From contig JAZQAG010000041.1 in NCBI GenBank assembly GCA_045545095.1, positions 62,001 to 126,000 on the forward strand: a stretch of DNA of 64,000 nt, given 5' to 3'. Under the pieces are notes generated by a model. The model saw only the letters and a list, made by a program, of their open reading frames with translations, ran no database searches and was not told where the DNA came from. Every line of letters starts with the position of its first letter. The first letter of the stretch is position 1. Made by a program: the position numbers and the translations under genes. Shown piece after piece: positions 53,276 to 62,495 of this stretch. The DNA comes from Phocaeicola_A sp045545095 (GTDB lineage: Bacteria > Bacteroidota > Bacteroidia > Bacteroidales > Bacteroidaceae).

Positions 53276-53283
53276 TATCTTTG
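53276..53283 (+). promoter_or_regulatory. -7 box of the low-complexity protein gene
   Basis: TATCTTTG matches TAnnTTTG, 45 bp before the ATG at 53329; this rules out the earlier in-frame ATG codons. Confidence 0.65.
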
Positions 53284-53328
53284 TATCGTCAAAAAATAGA
53301 AATGTATAACCTAATAAATATAAGCAGT

Positions 53329-54804
53329 ATGAAGAAGTCGATGTTGTTATCAGTGTTGATGCTGTCCCTGCCCATGGCAATGATGGCACAGAGTGTGGAC
53401 GATGACCTCTACTTTGTTCCTAAGAAAAAGGTGGAGAAGACTACGACAACGGATCGCGGTGGAGAAACAACCACTACCGTGAAGGTGACCACTCAGAACA
53501 GTAATGTTGAGACCACCGTATCGAGCCGCCAGTTGCAAAACGCTACGAACGTGGTACGCGATGCCTCGGGAAAAGAGCGGGATGTAGATGAATACAACCG
53601 TCGATATGCCCCTGCAGGCGAAGAAGAGTACGTGGAAGAATATGTAGAAGAACCGGAAGGCGAATGGGTGAACGGATTCGAAGGTACGAACGAAGAGTAC
53701 GAATATGCCACACGCCTGATCAGATTCAGAAGCCCACGAGTGGCGGTGCCCTTGAGCAGCCCTCTGTATTGGGATATCGTGTATGAATGGTCTCCGTTTG
53801 ACTGGAATATCTATACGGATGGCTTCTATGCCTATGCCTTCCCAAGATTCAGCAACCCGCTATGGTGGGATTGGAGATTTGACCCCTGGCATTGGAACTA
53901 CGGATGGAACTGGCATCTCGGATGGGGATACGGTGGATTCGGATTCAGTTTCGGATGGGGAGACCCCTGGTATCACCACGGGTGGTATGGGCACCACCAT
54001 CACCACCATCACCACGGCCCGATATGGGGCGGAGGAGGACACCACATAGGAGGATGGAAACAGGGATTCTACTACGACAACCGCAAGCGGGTGGCCAGCC
54101 GCACTGCCAGCGCACAAGCCACACGAAAAGAGGCTCAGGCCGTACGGGCAACAAGAGGCAATGACCGTGAGACTGCTGCTTCCAGAAGCGGACAAACGGC
54201 TACACGCAACTCTAACCGCGGAAGCTCGACACGAGGGGAAGCGACAACGGTATCGCGCAACAACAACGGCCAGAATGCAACCCGCACAGGACGCACGACA
54301 GGACGCGTAGTGACATCACGCAACTCTGAAAATGCCGTACGCAGTACTACAGGACGTGGATTCACCATCGGCGAACCGACACAACAGGGACGCAACACAA
54401 GCACACGAAACCAGGTGAGCACCCGCAACAACAACGAGCAGAAGCAGAATGCGACGACAAGAAGCTCTTCACGATACTCGCGCAGCAGTTCGACCGAAGG
54501 ACGTTCTTCCGGCACCTATACACGCACAAGCTCTACACGTAGCTCCTCGGGCAGTAGCACTTCACGCTCAAGCAGCCGAGGAAGTTACTCGGGAAGCTCC
54601 AGCAGAAGCTCGTCAGGAAGTTCATACGGCTCGTACTCGGGAAGCAGTTCGACACGCAGCTCTGGAGGCTCATACTCCAGCGGAAGTTCGTCACGCAGCT
54701 CCAGCAGTGGTTCATACTCCAGCGGAAGTTCATCACGCAGCTCTGGCGGTTCATTCTCCGGAGGCGGTGGTAGTAGCCGTGGAGGAGGAGGCGGACGCCG
54801 ATAA
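53329..54804 (+). CDS. Secreted low-complexity protein rich in Ser, Arg, Gly and His
   Basis: From the ATG at 53329 the protein is 491 aa with a signal peptide (KKSMLLSVLMLSLPMAMMAQ). It has an acidic Thr-rich N part and a Trp/Tyr/Phe-rich centre (FDPWHWNYGWNWHLGWGYGG). A run of eight His follows, then a very long Ser/Arg/Gly tail (SSRSSSGSSYGSYSGSSS). No domain of known function is recognised; the His run could bind metal. The FadL-like gene follows after 129 bp, and the two probably form an operon under the phased operator at 53218. Confidence 0.75.
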   Translation: MKKSMLLSVLMLSLPMAMMAQSVDDDLYFVPKKKVEKTTTTDRGGETTTTVKVTTQNSNVETTVSSRQLQNATNVVRDASGKERDVDEYNRRYAPAGEEEYVEEYVEEPEGEWVNGFEGTNEEYEYATRLIRFRSPRVAVPLSSPLYWDIVYEWSPFDWNIYTDGFYAYAFPRFSNPLWWDWRFDPWHWNYGWNWHLGWGYGGFGFSFGWGDPWYHHGWYGHHHHHHHHGPIWGGGGHHIGGWKQGFYYDNRKRVASRTASAQATRKEAQAVRATRGNDRETAASRSGQTATRNSNRGSSTRGEATTVSRNNNGQNATRTGRTTGRVVTSRNSENAVRSTTGRGFTIGEPTQQGRNTSTRNQVSTRNNNEQKQNATTRSSSRYSRSSSTEGRSSGTYTRTSSTRSSSGSSTSRSSSRGSYSGSSSRSSSGSSYGSYSGSSSTRSSGGSYSSGSSSRSSSSGSYSSGSSSRSSGGSFSGGGGSSRGGGGGRR

Positions 54805-54933
54805 AGCCTTATGGGAATTGGGAGACCTGCTCTCCCACCCCCTCTCCAAAAGGAAATAATACAGAGAACCGGGAAAGTGGCAGGGGATGCCCTGCACAAG
54901 AGAATTACAACCTTAATAAAGAAATGTATATAT

Positions 54934-56625
54934 ATGAAGACTAACTATAAAAGATTCCTGACCAGCACGATAGCTATGGTCATGGTGGGTGGAATGTTGC
55001 AAGCCCAGACACAATACGAAGCAGCTCGTCTGACGGACAACGACCTGAATGGTACAGCCCGATTCGTGGGCATGGGAGGCGCCATGAGTGCCTTGGGTGG
55101 AGACATCTCGACCATCAGTACGAACCCCGCGGGTATTGCTCTCTTCCGACGCAACGATTTCTCCACATCACTGAGCCTTATGGACAGTAAGACCTCGACC
55201 GATATGGAAGGGGTGAAGGGCGAAGACGGACAGACACGCCTCTCTTTCGACCAACTGGGTGTGGTATTCAGCCGGAAAGTGAGTAACGAAGGTTCGCTGA
55301 GATACTTCAACTTTGCCATGAACTACCACAAGCAACGCAACTTCAACAGACGGATGACCATGTATGGCGATCTCTTCGGACAATCGCTGAGTGACCAGAT
55401 TGCATGGATGGGAAACACCGGACCTAACGGAAGCTATGACCCCATAGCCCTACACACCTACGACCGCATATATGGCGACCTGAGCACGAACTACTACGGG
55501 GACAATTGGAGTGACATCTCATGGCTGAGTGTGCTGGGCATACAGGGCGGACTCATAGGACCGGCCATCGGAAGCGAACCACAAGAGGGAGACAGACCCT
55601 GGACAGACGCTGACGGAAACCAGTATGTGGATGAGAATGGAAACCCACTCTATGAATACAGACATTATGAAGGTATGGCAGGCCACGAAGCCACATACAA
55701 AAGCCGCGAGACGGGCGGTGTGAATGTCTTTGACTTCAACCTCTCGGCCAACATCAATGACCGGGTATATCTGGGAATGACCGTGGGTGCCCACCATGTG
55801 AGCTACAAACGTACATCGGCCTATAGCGAAGTGGGTGAGTTCAGCGGAGAAGAGACACTTTATACCCTGGCCAACAGCTACCGCACGGAAGGTACGGGAG
55901 TGAATGCCAAATTCGGTATCATCGTGCGCCCCATAGAGGCATCACCCTTCCGCATAGGATTGGCCATACATACTCCCACATGTTACGAATTGAAGGATAC
56001 ACACAGTGCATCACTCACCTCCAATGTGGGCGGCTATGACTACACCGGCTCGACGGACAAGGCGGTGACGGAATACCTGCTCTACACTCCCTGGAAGTTC
56101 AACCTCAGTCTGGGACATACCATCGGCACATCGATAGCCCTCGGAGCCGAATATGAATATACAGATTATTCATCAGCCGGACTCCACTACGATGAAGAGT
56201 ATGAGATGGAAGAGGAGAACACATGGATTGAGGAGGACCTGAAGGGGGTACACACTTTCCGCGTAGGTATGGAAGCCAAATTGCTCCCCGAATTCAGCCT
56301 CCGTGCCGGATACAACTACAGCACGGCTGCTTTTGAAAAGAGTGCTTACAAATGGCTATTCCCGAACACCACACGTACCGATGCAGAGTATGAAAATACA
56401 TTGGCACGCAACTGTTTCACCGTGGGTATGGGATACCGCATCGGACAATTATACCTGGATGCTGCCTACCAATACTGTTGCCAGAAGAGTGAATTCTATC
56501 CTTTCGACAGCCAATATAGCGCAGAGGTAGTGAGCTATCCAACAACGGCTGACGGCCTGTTGCCCGCTACGGATGTGAAAAACGAGCGCAACCAGCTTAT
56601 GCTGACCATAGGATACCGATTCTAA
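54934..56625 (+). CDS. OmpP1/FadL-family outer-membrane transport protein
   Basis: From the ATG at 54934 (an earlier in-frame start adds 41 residues that do not look like a signal) the protein is 563 aa. The signal peptide is RFLTSTIAMVMVGGMLQAQ. The typical FadL/OmpP1 N-terminal block follows (GTARFVGMGGAMSALGGDIS, STNPAGIALFRRND) and a barrel ending LMLTIGYRF. Such proteins pass hydrophobic compounds; Bacteroides members are often labelled hemin receptors without proof. A UUCG hairpin follows. Confidence 0.85.
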   Translation: MKTNYKRFLTSTIAMVMVGGMLQAQTQYEAARLTDNDLNGTARFVGMGGAMSALGGDISTISTNPAGIALFRRNDFSTSLSLMDSKTSTDMEGVKGEDGQTRLSFDQLGVVFSRKVSNEGSLRYFNFAMNYHKQRNFNRRMTMYGDLFGQSLSDQIAWMGNTGPNGSYDPIALHTYDRIYGDLSTNYYGDNWSDISWLSVLGIQGGLIGPAIGSEPQEGDRPWTDADGNQYVDENGNPLYEYRHYEGMAGHEATYKSRETGGVNVFDFNLSANINDRVYLGMTVGAHHVSYKRTSAYSEVGEFSGEETLYTLANSYRTEGTGVNAKFGIIVRPIEASPFRIGLAIHTPTCYELKDTHSASLTSNVGGYDYTGSTDKAVTEYLLYTPWKFNLSLGHTIGTSIALGAEYEYTDYSSAGLHYDEEYEMEEENTWIEEDLKGVHTFRVGMEAKLLPEFSLRAGYNYSTAAFEKSAYKWLFPNTTRTDAEYENTLARNCFTVGMGYRIGQLYLDAAYQYCCQKSEFYPFDSQYSAEVVSYPTTADGLLPATDVKNERNQLMLTIGYRF

Positions 56626-56651
56626 GGAATCAGGAAAAGAGAAGGAAAATT

Positions 56652-56693
56652 TTTAGGCACAGACTTTTCGTTCGCGAAAAATCTGTGCCTAAA
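56652..56693. terminator. UUCG-loop terminator
   Basis: TTTAGGCACAGACTTTTCG (56652-56670) pairs with CGAAAAATCTGTGCCTAAA (56675-56693), with one mismatch around a TTCG loop, between convergent genes. Confidence 0.85.
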
Positions 56694-56723
56694 TTCATTT
56701 CTGACATAACCTCCCTACAATAA

Positions 56724-56927
56724 TCACTCCCGCGAGGCTACGACCTGACGGGCACGCTGATAGTCTTCATCGTTTACAAGGACCTTCACATTGCCACCCG
56801 AGGTGAGATAAGGTGAGGTGACAGCACCCAAACTCTCGTCACGCAACATACAATCGACACACTCTGTCTGCAATAACCCCTTCACGATTTCGGCCTCCCA
56901 AAGAGAGCCTTCAAATACTTCCTTCAT
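56724..56927 (-). CDS. DUF2007 domain protein
   Basis: This 67-aa protein matches the small putative signal-transducing family DUF2007: VFEGSLWEAEIVKGLLQTE near the start and GGNVKVLVNDEDYQRARQVV near the end. These proteins often sit near signalling or transport genes, but no activity has been shown. It has no signal peptide. It is transcribed toward the UUCG terminator. Confidence 0.85.
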   Translation of the reverse strand: MKEVFEGSLWEAEIVKGLLQTECVDCMLRDESLGAVTSPYLTSGGNVKVLVNDEDYQRARQVVASRE

Positions 56928-57120
56928 ATCTTTACAGTTTTATAACGTTATGCTCAAAAGATACTGATTGTCCACAAACGGTAAACACCCGCTACAGAAT
57001 CTTTGTTCAAGTTTTTTTCTTCACTTCCTCTCTACAAAAACACAATGTGGTGATGCATGATGCGGGAAATGCTCCCCCTCGCCCACACATCACCACAAAG
57101 GCTCTTTCGTACTACGCGGA

Positions 57121-58776
57121 TTATTTCTTGTCGTTCTGACGAATCTCTACACGGCGAATCTTGCCACTGATGGTCTTGGGCAGCTCATCCACGAACTCAA
57201 TGACACGAGGATATTTATAGGGAGCAGTGACACGCTTCACATGATCCTGAAGTTCCTTAATCAAAGCTTCGCCTGCCTGTGCCTTGCAATCCTGAGCAAG
57301 GACAATGGTGGCTTTTACCACCTGTCCACGGATTTCATCGGGCACACCGGTAATGGCACACTCCACAACAGAGGGATGAGTCATAAGGGCACTCTCCACC
57401 TCGAAGGGGCCAATGCGATAACCGGAGCTCTTGATGACATCATCGGCACGACCTACAAACCAATAGTAGCCATCCTCATCGCGCCAAGCCACATCACCGG
57501 TATAATAGATATTGTCACGCCACACATCCTTTGTCAACTCAGGATTGCGGAAATACTCCTTGAAAAGTCCGAGAGGCTTACCCTTGTCTGTACGGATAAC
57601 AATCTGTCCTTGCTCTCCATCCTCAGCTGAACGGCCATCAGGAGTCAACAAGTCTATATCATACTGAGGGTTGGGCACGCCCATACTGCCCGGCTTCGGA
57701 GCCATCCAAGGGAAGGTGGCCAATGTCAGGGTGGTCTCTGTCTGACCGAATCCTTCCATCAGACGAATGCCTGTCAACTCCTTGAAAGTATCATACACGG
57801 CTCCATTCAACGCCTCACCCGCCGTGGTACAATACTCCAATGAGGAGAGATCAAACTTGCGCAAATCCTCACGAATCAGGAAACGATAGATAGTGGGAGG
57901 CGCACAAAGGGAGGTGATACGGTACTGCTCTATTTTGTGCAGGATATCGGCCGGAGTGAACTTCTCATGGTCATAGACAAAAATGTTGGCTCCGGCAAAC
58001 CACTGGCCATAGAGTTTGCCCCATACGGCCTTGCCCCACCCTGTATCAGCGATGGTCAAATGAAGACTATCATTATGCAGATAATGCCACAAATATCCGG
58101 TGGTGATATGCCCCAAGGGGTAGGTGAAATCATGAGCCACCATCTTGGGCTCACCAGTAGTACCGGAAGTGAAGTACATGAGCATCACATCATCATTGGT
58201 GTTCACCTGCTCGGGGCGCACAAAGGGAGGTGCCTCTTCAAGCCCCTGTTTGAAATCGCTGAACCCTTCAGGAATCTCAGGGCCAACGCTCACCAAGGCT
58301 TTCACTGTAGGGCTATCAGGCATAGCGGCCAGAATATGATCTGTAATCACAGATTCACCAGCGGCAATGATAGCTTTGATACCGGCGGCATTACAACGAT
58401 ATACAATATCTTTTTTGGTCAAGAGATGGGTAGCGGGTATCACCACGGCACCCAACTTATGCAACGCCATGATGGAGAACCAGAACTCATAACGACGTTT
58501 GAGAATCAGCATCACAGGGTCTCCCTTGCCAATGCCCAAAGTCTGGAAATAGGAGGCGGTACGGTCAGTCTCACGCTTCATGTCTGCGAAAGTGAACTGA
58601 CGCTCTTCGCCATGGTCATTTGTCCACAAAAGAGCTTTCTTGTCGGGTTGCTCGGCGGCATAGACATCCACCACATCGTAAGCGAAATTGAAATTCTCTG
58701 GCACATTAATGTGCAAATTCTGTTTATAGTCCTCTTGAGAGGTGAATACGGTCTGTTTTAAAAAACGTTCTATCAT
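57121..58776 (-). CDS. AMP-forming acyl-CoA synthetase (acetyl/medium-chain type)
   Basis: From the ATG at 58776 (the in-frame Met at 58860 overlaps the 3' end of the upstream regulator gene) the enzyme is 551 aa. Adenylation motifs are MYFTSGTTGEPKMVAHD, GFGQTETTLTLATFP, YYTGDVAWRDEDGYYWFVGR and the C-terminal catalytic Lys region PKTISGKIRRVEI. It activates a carboxylic acid to its CoA thioester with ATP. The closest type is the acetyl/propionyl/butyryl and medium-chain group. It sits behind an XRE-cupin regulator that probably controls it. Confidence 0.88.
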   Translation of the reverse strand: MIERFLKQTVFTSQEDYKQNLHINVPENFNFAYDVVDVYAAEQPDKKALLWTNDHGEERQFTFADMKRETDRTASYFQTLGIGKGDPVMLILKRRYEFWFSIMALHKLGAVVIPATHLLTKKDIVYRCNAAGIKAIIAAGESVITDHILAAMPDSPTVKALVSVGPEIPEGFSDFKQGLEEAPPFVRPEQVNTNDDVMLMYFTSGTTGEPKMVAHDFTYPLGHITTGYLWHYLHNDSLHLTIADTGWGKAVWGKLYGQWFAGANIFVYDHEKFTPADILHKIEQYRITSLCAPPTIYRFLIREDLRKFDLSSLEYCTTAGEALNGAVYDTFKELTGIRLMEGFGQTETTLTLATFPWMAPKPGSMGVPNPQYDIDLLTPDGRSAEDGEQGQIVIRTDKGKPLGLFKEYFRNPELTKDVWRDNIYYTGDVAWRDEDGYYWFVGRADDVIKSSGYRIGPFEVESALMTHPSVVECAITGVPDEIRGQVVKATIVLAQDCKAQAGEALIKELQDHVKRVTAPYKYPRVIEFVDELPKTISGKIRRVEIRQNDKK

Positions 58777-58819
58777 GTATTTATGTGAATTTGTAGGTTC
58801 ATGTTTATTGATGCCTATC

Positions 58820-59374
58820 TTACATGATGGCTGCCAAAAAGCGCACAGGTTTTCCATCAAGCGCCTTCATACCATGTGGCTGAAGAGAGTCGAAATAAAG
58901 GCTGTCACCGGGATTCAGGATAATCTCCTTGCCACCCAAGTTAACCAACAGGCGTCCTTCGAGGATGTAACTGATCTCTTGTCCTGTATGACTATTCAGA
59001 TGCAAAGGTGCATCATCGTCTTTAGGCTCAACCGTCACAATGAAAGGGTCAATCTTCCGGTCACGGAAGCCGGAAGCCAAAGCCTCATACTTATAAGCCT
59101 TGCTACGCTCTACAGAAATACCTTTACCAGCACGAGTCAAGAAATAGGAACTCATCTTCGGCTCTTCACCGAACATCAGGACATCTAATGTGATATCATA
59201 CCGACGGGCTATCATCTGTAAGGCACTCACAGATATATCCTGTGAGCCACTCTCCATAGCCTGATACTCTTCCAACGACAAGTTGCAACTATCTGCAACC
59301 TCTTGCTCTGTCAATTCCAACACATCACGCAAACCACGCAAACGTGCTGCTATCTGTTTGATTTGATCATTCAT
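58820..59374 (-). CDS. XRE-cupin transcription regulator
   Basis: This 184-aa protein has an N-terminal XRE helix-turn-helix (about 5-70: RLRGLRDVLELTEQEVADSC, LSLEEYQAMESGSQDISVSA). A C-terminal cupin barrel follows (about 115-184: NSHTGQEISYILEGRLLVNL, GDSLYFDSLQPHGMKAL). Such regulators sense small molecules through the cupin. It lies 43 bp upstream of the acyl-CoA synthetase on the same strand, so the acid or CoA ester may be its ligand; that is inference. It has its own -7 box at 59424. Confidence 0.9.
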   Translation of the reverse strand: MNDQIKQIAARLRGLRDVLELTEQEVADSCNLSLEEYQAMESGSQDISVSALQMIARRYDITLDVLMFGEEPKMSSYFLTRAGKGISVERSKAYKYEALASGFRDRKIDPFIVTVEPKDDDAPLHLNSHTGQEISYILEGRLLVNLGGKEIILNPGDSLYFDSLQPHGMKALDGKPVRFLAAIM

Positions 59375-59423
59375 GATTCTATATTTTAGTATTGATTCTA
59401 TTTTTCGCTCTTTAATCTCTTAA

Positions 59424-59431
59424 CAAAAGTA
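59424..59431 (-). promoter_or_regulatory. -7 box of the XRE-cupin gene
   Basis: TACTTTTG on the minus strand matches TAnnTTTG, 49 bp before the ATG. Confidence 0.6.
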
Positions 59432-59457
59432 CTTACACAATATTTCACCCCATAGCA

Positions 59458-60231
59458 TCAACGGCTGGCCTTCATGGCCTTGATGATGGCCGAAGTGAAT
59501 CCTGCATGTTCCAACTCGTTGATACCTTTAATGGTGATTCCGCCCGGAGTGGTAACTTTGTCAATCTCAATAGAGGGATGGGTATCATTATTGAGGAGTA
59601 GAGAGGCGGCTCCCATCACACTCTGAGCCACCATCCGTTGCGCATCTTTGGGGTAAAGCCCCATCTCCACACCAGCCTGCATGGCTGCTTGCACATACTT
59701 CAACACATATGCTATGCCACACGATGTGAGAGCGGTGGTGGCCGCCAACTGACTCTCCGGCACCATCATCGCCATACCCATCTCATTGAATATCTCTACC
59801 ATCAGGCGCTCATGTTCGGGAGTAGCCTGCCTACTGGATATCAAGGTCATACTCTGCAATTGGGAAATAGCGGTATTGGGAACAATCCTGAACATCGTCA
59901 ATTCTGGAGAGGCTGTATATTCTACCAACTGTTCGAAACTGATTCCGGCAGCCACAGAAACTAATACCTGATGGGATTGGAGCGACAACTCGGAAAGGAC
60001 AGGCTTCATCAGCCAGGGCTTTACGGCCACAACCACAAAATCTGCATCACTGACAGCTACACGATTATCCGTAGTGACACTTATCAAAGGATACTCTTCG
60101 TGCAAAGATTGCAAAACTGTTTCGGACGGATCTGCGACCATTATATCTGCCACATTGACGACCGTTCCTTTGGCCAACCCACGGGCAATTGCCCCACCCA
60201 TGTTGCCAGCACCTATAATTGTTACTTTCAT
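59458..60231 (-). CDS. proC: Pyrroline-5-carboxylate reductase
   Basis: This 257-aa protein catalyses the last step of proline synthesis, using NAD(P)H. It has the N-terminal Rossmann motif VTIIGAGNMGGAIARGLAKG, then FVVVAVKPWLM, ELTMFRIVPNTAISQLQSMT and the C-terminal dimer region VTTPGGITIKGINELEHAGF. Length is slightly below the usual 265-275. With proB and proA at 40-44 kb it completes the pathway. The XRE-cupin gene follows with its own promoter. Confidence 0.94.
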   Translation of the reverse strand: MKVTIIGAGNMGGAIARGLAKGTVVNVADIMVADPSETVLQSLHEEYPLISVTTDNRVAVSDADFVVVAVKPWLMKPVLSELSLQSHQVLVSVAAGISFEQLVEYTASPELTMFRIVPNTAISQLQSMTLISSRQATPEHERLMVEIFNEMGMAMMVPESQLAATTALTSCGIAYVLKYVQAAMQAGVEMGLYPKDAQRMVAQSVMGAASLLLNNDTHPSIEIDKVTTPGGITIKGINELEHAGFTSAIIKAMKASR

Positions 60232-60261
60232 GTAAAGTTGTATTTATTTAAATAATGCCTG

Positions 60262-60269
60262 CAAAGATA
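60262..60269 (-). promoter_or_regulatory. -7 box of proC
   Basis: TATCTTTG on the minus strand matches TAnnTTTG, 30 bp before the ATG. Confidence 0.65.
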
Positions 60270-60362
60270 CAGAAATGCTTGAGTTTACCCGTCTATTTTT
60301 CGAAAAATCTGTCTGATTACATGAAATTAGAAAGCAAAAAAACGTATTTTCTTACATTTCTT

Positions 60363-60392
60363 TTTGTAAATCTTCAAAAAATACTACTTTTG
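60363..60392 (+). promoter_or_regulatory. Promoter of the aquaporin gene
   Basis: TTTG at 60363-60366 and TACTTTTG at 60385-60392, 18 bp apart, match both halves of the Bacteroides promoter consensus. Confidence 0.75.
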
Positions 60393-60425
60393 TAGCGACA
60401 AATTTTAATCAAAACACGTAAATTT

Positions 60426-61097
60426 ATGAAAAAGTATTTAGCAGAAATGGTTGGTACGATGGTTCTCGTACTGATGGGTTGCGGCACAGCCGTAAGTCTT
60501 AATTGTGGTGTAGATCCCGCTTCTGTAGTGGGTACTGCTGTAGCTTTTGGTTTGGCTGTTGTTGCCATGGCCTATACTATCGGTGGCATTAGTGGTTGTC
60601 ATATCAATCCTGCCATCACACTCGGTTGTCTGTTGAGCGGACGTATCAGTGGCAAAGATGCAGGCATGTACATGCTTTTCCAGGTAATTGGTGCATTTAT
60701 CGGTTCTGCCTTGTTATACGTTTTGGTAAGCGGTTTGGCTCCCGAAGGTACTGCTACTGGTGCTAACACCTGCGCAGGTGGTGTTGTAAACGGCTTGATT
60801 GCTGAGATTGTATTGACATTCATTTTCGTATTGGTAGTATTAGGTACTACTGATGCAAACAAAGGTGCCGGCAACTTCGCAGGATTGGCTATCGGTCTTT
60901 CACTGATCCTTATCCACTTGGTTGGTATCCACTATACAGGAACCTCTGTAAACCCTGCCCGTTCAATTGCCCCCGCAGTTTTCCAAGGTGGTGAAGCTCT
61001 GTCACAATTGTGGGTGTTCATCGTAGGACCATTTATCGGAGCCGCATTGTCAGCCCTCGTTTGGAAGGTTTTGGCATGTGACAAGTGCAGCAAATAA
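60426..61097 (+). CDS. Aquaporin (MIP family, AqpZ-like)
   Basis: This 223-aa six-helix channel has both pore motifs: NPA at residues 61-63 (GCHINPAITLGC) and NPA at 176-178 (GTSVNPARSIAPAVF). The compact size and the HYTGTSVNPARS arrangement fit water-selective AqpZ-type channels rather than glycerol facilitators, which carry an insertion and an NPARD motif. It stands alone, with its own promoter and terminator. Confidence 0.92.
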   Translation: MKKYLAEMVGTMVLVLMGCGTAVSLNCGVDPASVVGTAVAFGLAVVAMAYTIGGISGCHINPAITLGCLLSGRISGKDAGMYMLFQVIGAFIGSALLYVLVSGLAPEGTATGANTCAGGVVNGLIAEIVLTFIFVLVVLGTTDANKGAGNFAGLAIGLSLILIHLVGIHYTGTSVNPARSIAPAVFQGGEALSQLWVFIVGPFIGAALSALVWKVLACDKCSK

Positions 61098-61120
61098 TTC
61101 TTCACTTTAAGAATCATATA

Positions 61121-61160
61121 AAAAAGAGAAGGCTCACACAATGTGGCCTTCTCTTTTTTA
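61121..61160 (+). terminator. Terminator after the aquaporin gene
   Basis: AAAAAGAGAAGG (61121-61132) pairs with CCTTCTCTTTTT (61147-61158), giving an A-rich stem base and a T tail that could serve both strands. Confidence 0.8.
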
Positions 61161-61205
61161 TTATATACTAACATTGGTATTTCTGGGGTAGGATACGCTT
61201 ATATT

Positions 61206-62495
61206 CTATTCATCTGCCACCGGTTGTTTCTTTCCAAACTCCGGATCTATACGCAACAAAGCTGCCACCACAAATGTCATGGCGCAACATGCCATCACCC
61301 ACCAGAAGAAATTCTGATACCCCATCATCTCCTGCAACCAACCAGCCACCATGCCTGGCAACATCATACCCAATGCCATAAAGGCTGTACAGATTGCATA
61401 ATGAGCCGTGCTATGTTCACCCTGAGAATAATATATAAGGTATAGCATATAAGCCGTAAATCCAAAGCCATACCCTAACTGTTCAACAAAGACACATCCG
61501 CCGATTGTCCAAAGACTTTCGGGTTGGACATAACTCAGATAGACATATACCAAATCCGGCAATGAAATAGCCCACACCATCGGCCATAACCAACGTTTCA
61601 GTCCTCCCTTGGAAGCTGCAATACCCCCTAATATGCCTCCCAATGTGAGACCTATAATACCGATTGTCCCCTGCACCATACCCACTTCCTTAGTGGTCAA
61701 GCCCAATCCTCCCATCTCTACCGAATCTATAAGGAAGATGTTGCACATCTTGGCCAACTGAGCTTCGGGCAAGCGATAGAGAAGCATAAAAAGTAATGCG
61801 ACCCCAGCTTGTGGTTTACGGAAAAAAGAGACAAAGGTATGCATGAAACCTGTCAGAATCGTACTACCCTGCTCTTTGCTTACCGACTTGTCCGAAACAG
61901 GTTTAGGCAATGACCAAGCATGATAGGCTGTCACCGCCAAGAATAATCCGGCTGCAATATAAAAGGTTATTGTCCAGGCGTATGGTATAGAACCGGTCGT
62001 TTCTTCCATGAAACCTGCCAACATTATCAACAATCCCTGTCCTGCAATTGTCGCGATACGGTAAAAAGTGCTTCGTATTCCTACATATAATGCCTGTTCA
62101 TGAGAAGACAAGGCCAACATATAATAACCATCTGCTGCAATATCGTGGGTGGCCGAGCCGAATGCCATCAACCAGAAAAATGCCAATGTGGCTTGAAAAA
62201 AATAATCCGTAGGCAATGTAAAGGCTACACCCGCAAATCCGGCACCCAACAACAATTGCATACTGATAACCCACCAACGTTTAGTCTTCAACAAATCAAT
62301 GAAAGGACTCCACAAGGGCTTGATGACCCAAGGAAGATTCAGCCAACTGGTATAGAGGGCTATTTCAGCATTGCTGACCTCCATACGTTTGTACATGATG
62401 ACAGAGATAGTCATAATGGCCACATATGGCAATCCTTCTGCAAAATATAGAGTGGGAATCCATGCCCACGGAGATACAGATTTCTTCATCTTCAC
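61206..62495 (-). CDS. AmpG-like MFS transporter
   Basis: This ~429-aa inner-membrane protein has twelve hydrophobic segments. It begins WAWIPTLYFAEGLPYVAIMT and contains LNLPWVIKPLWSPFIDLLKT, characteristic of AmpG permeases that import muropeptides for cell-wall recycling. The frame can start at a GTG immediately after the upstream stop (62495) or at the ATG two codons later. It follows the SpoIID/LytB-domain gene with no gap, so the two are translationally coupled. Confidence 0.88.
   Translation of the reverse strand: MKMKKSVSPWAWIPTLYFAEGLPYVAIMTISVIMYKRMEVSNAEIALYTSWLNLPWVIKPLWSPFIDLLKTKRWWVISMQLLLGAGFAGVAFTLPTDYFFQATLAFFWLMAFGSATHDIAADGYYMLALSSHEQALYVGIRSTFYRIATIAGQGLLIMLAGFMEETTGSIPYAWTITFYIAAGLFLAVTAYHAWSLPKPVSDKSVSKEQGSTILTGFMHTFVSFFRKPQAGVALLFMLLYRLPEAQLAKMCNIFLIDSVEMGGLGLTTKEVGMVQGTIGIIGLTLGGILGGIAASKGGLKRWLWPMVWAISLPDLVYVYLSYVQPESLWTIGGCVFVEQLGYGFGFTAYMLYLIYYSQGEHSTAHYAICTAFMALGMMLPGMVAGWLQEMMGYQNFFWWVMACCAMTFVVAALLRIDPEFGKKQPVADE

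Larger units (their letters stand above)
52955..53328. other. Divergent control region between AraC fragment and low-complexity protein gene
   Basis: About 370 bp without a gene, holding the minus-strand promoter of the AraC fragment (52985), AT-rich DNA, and the phased operator-like repeats plus promoter of the gene at 53329. Confidence 0.7.
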
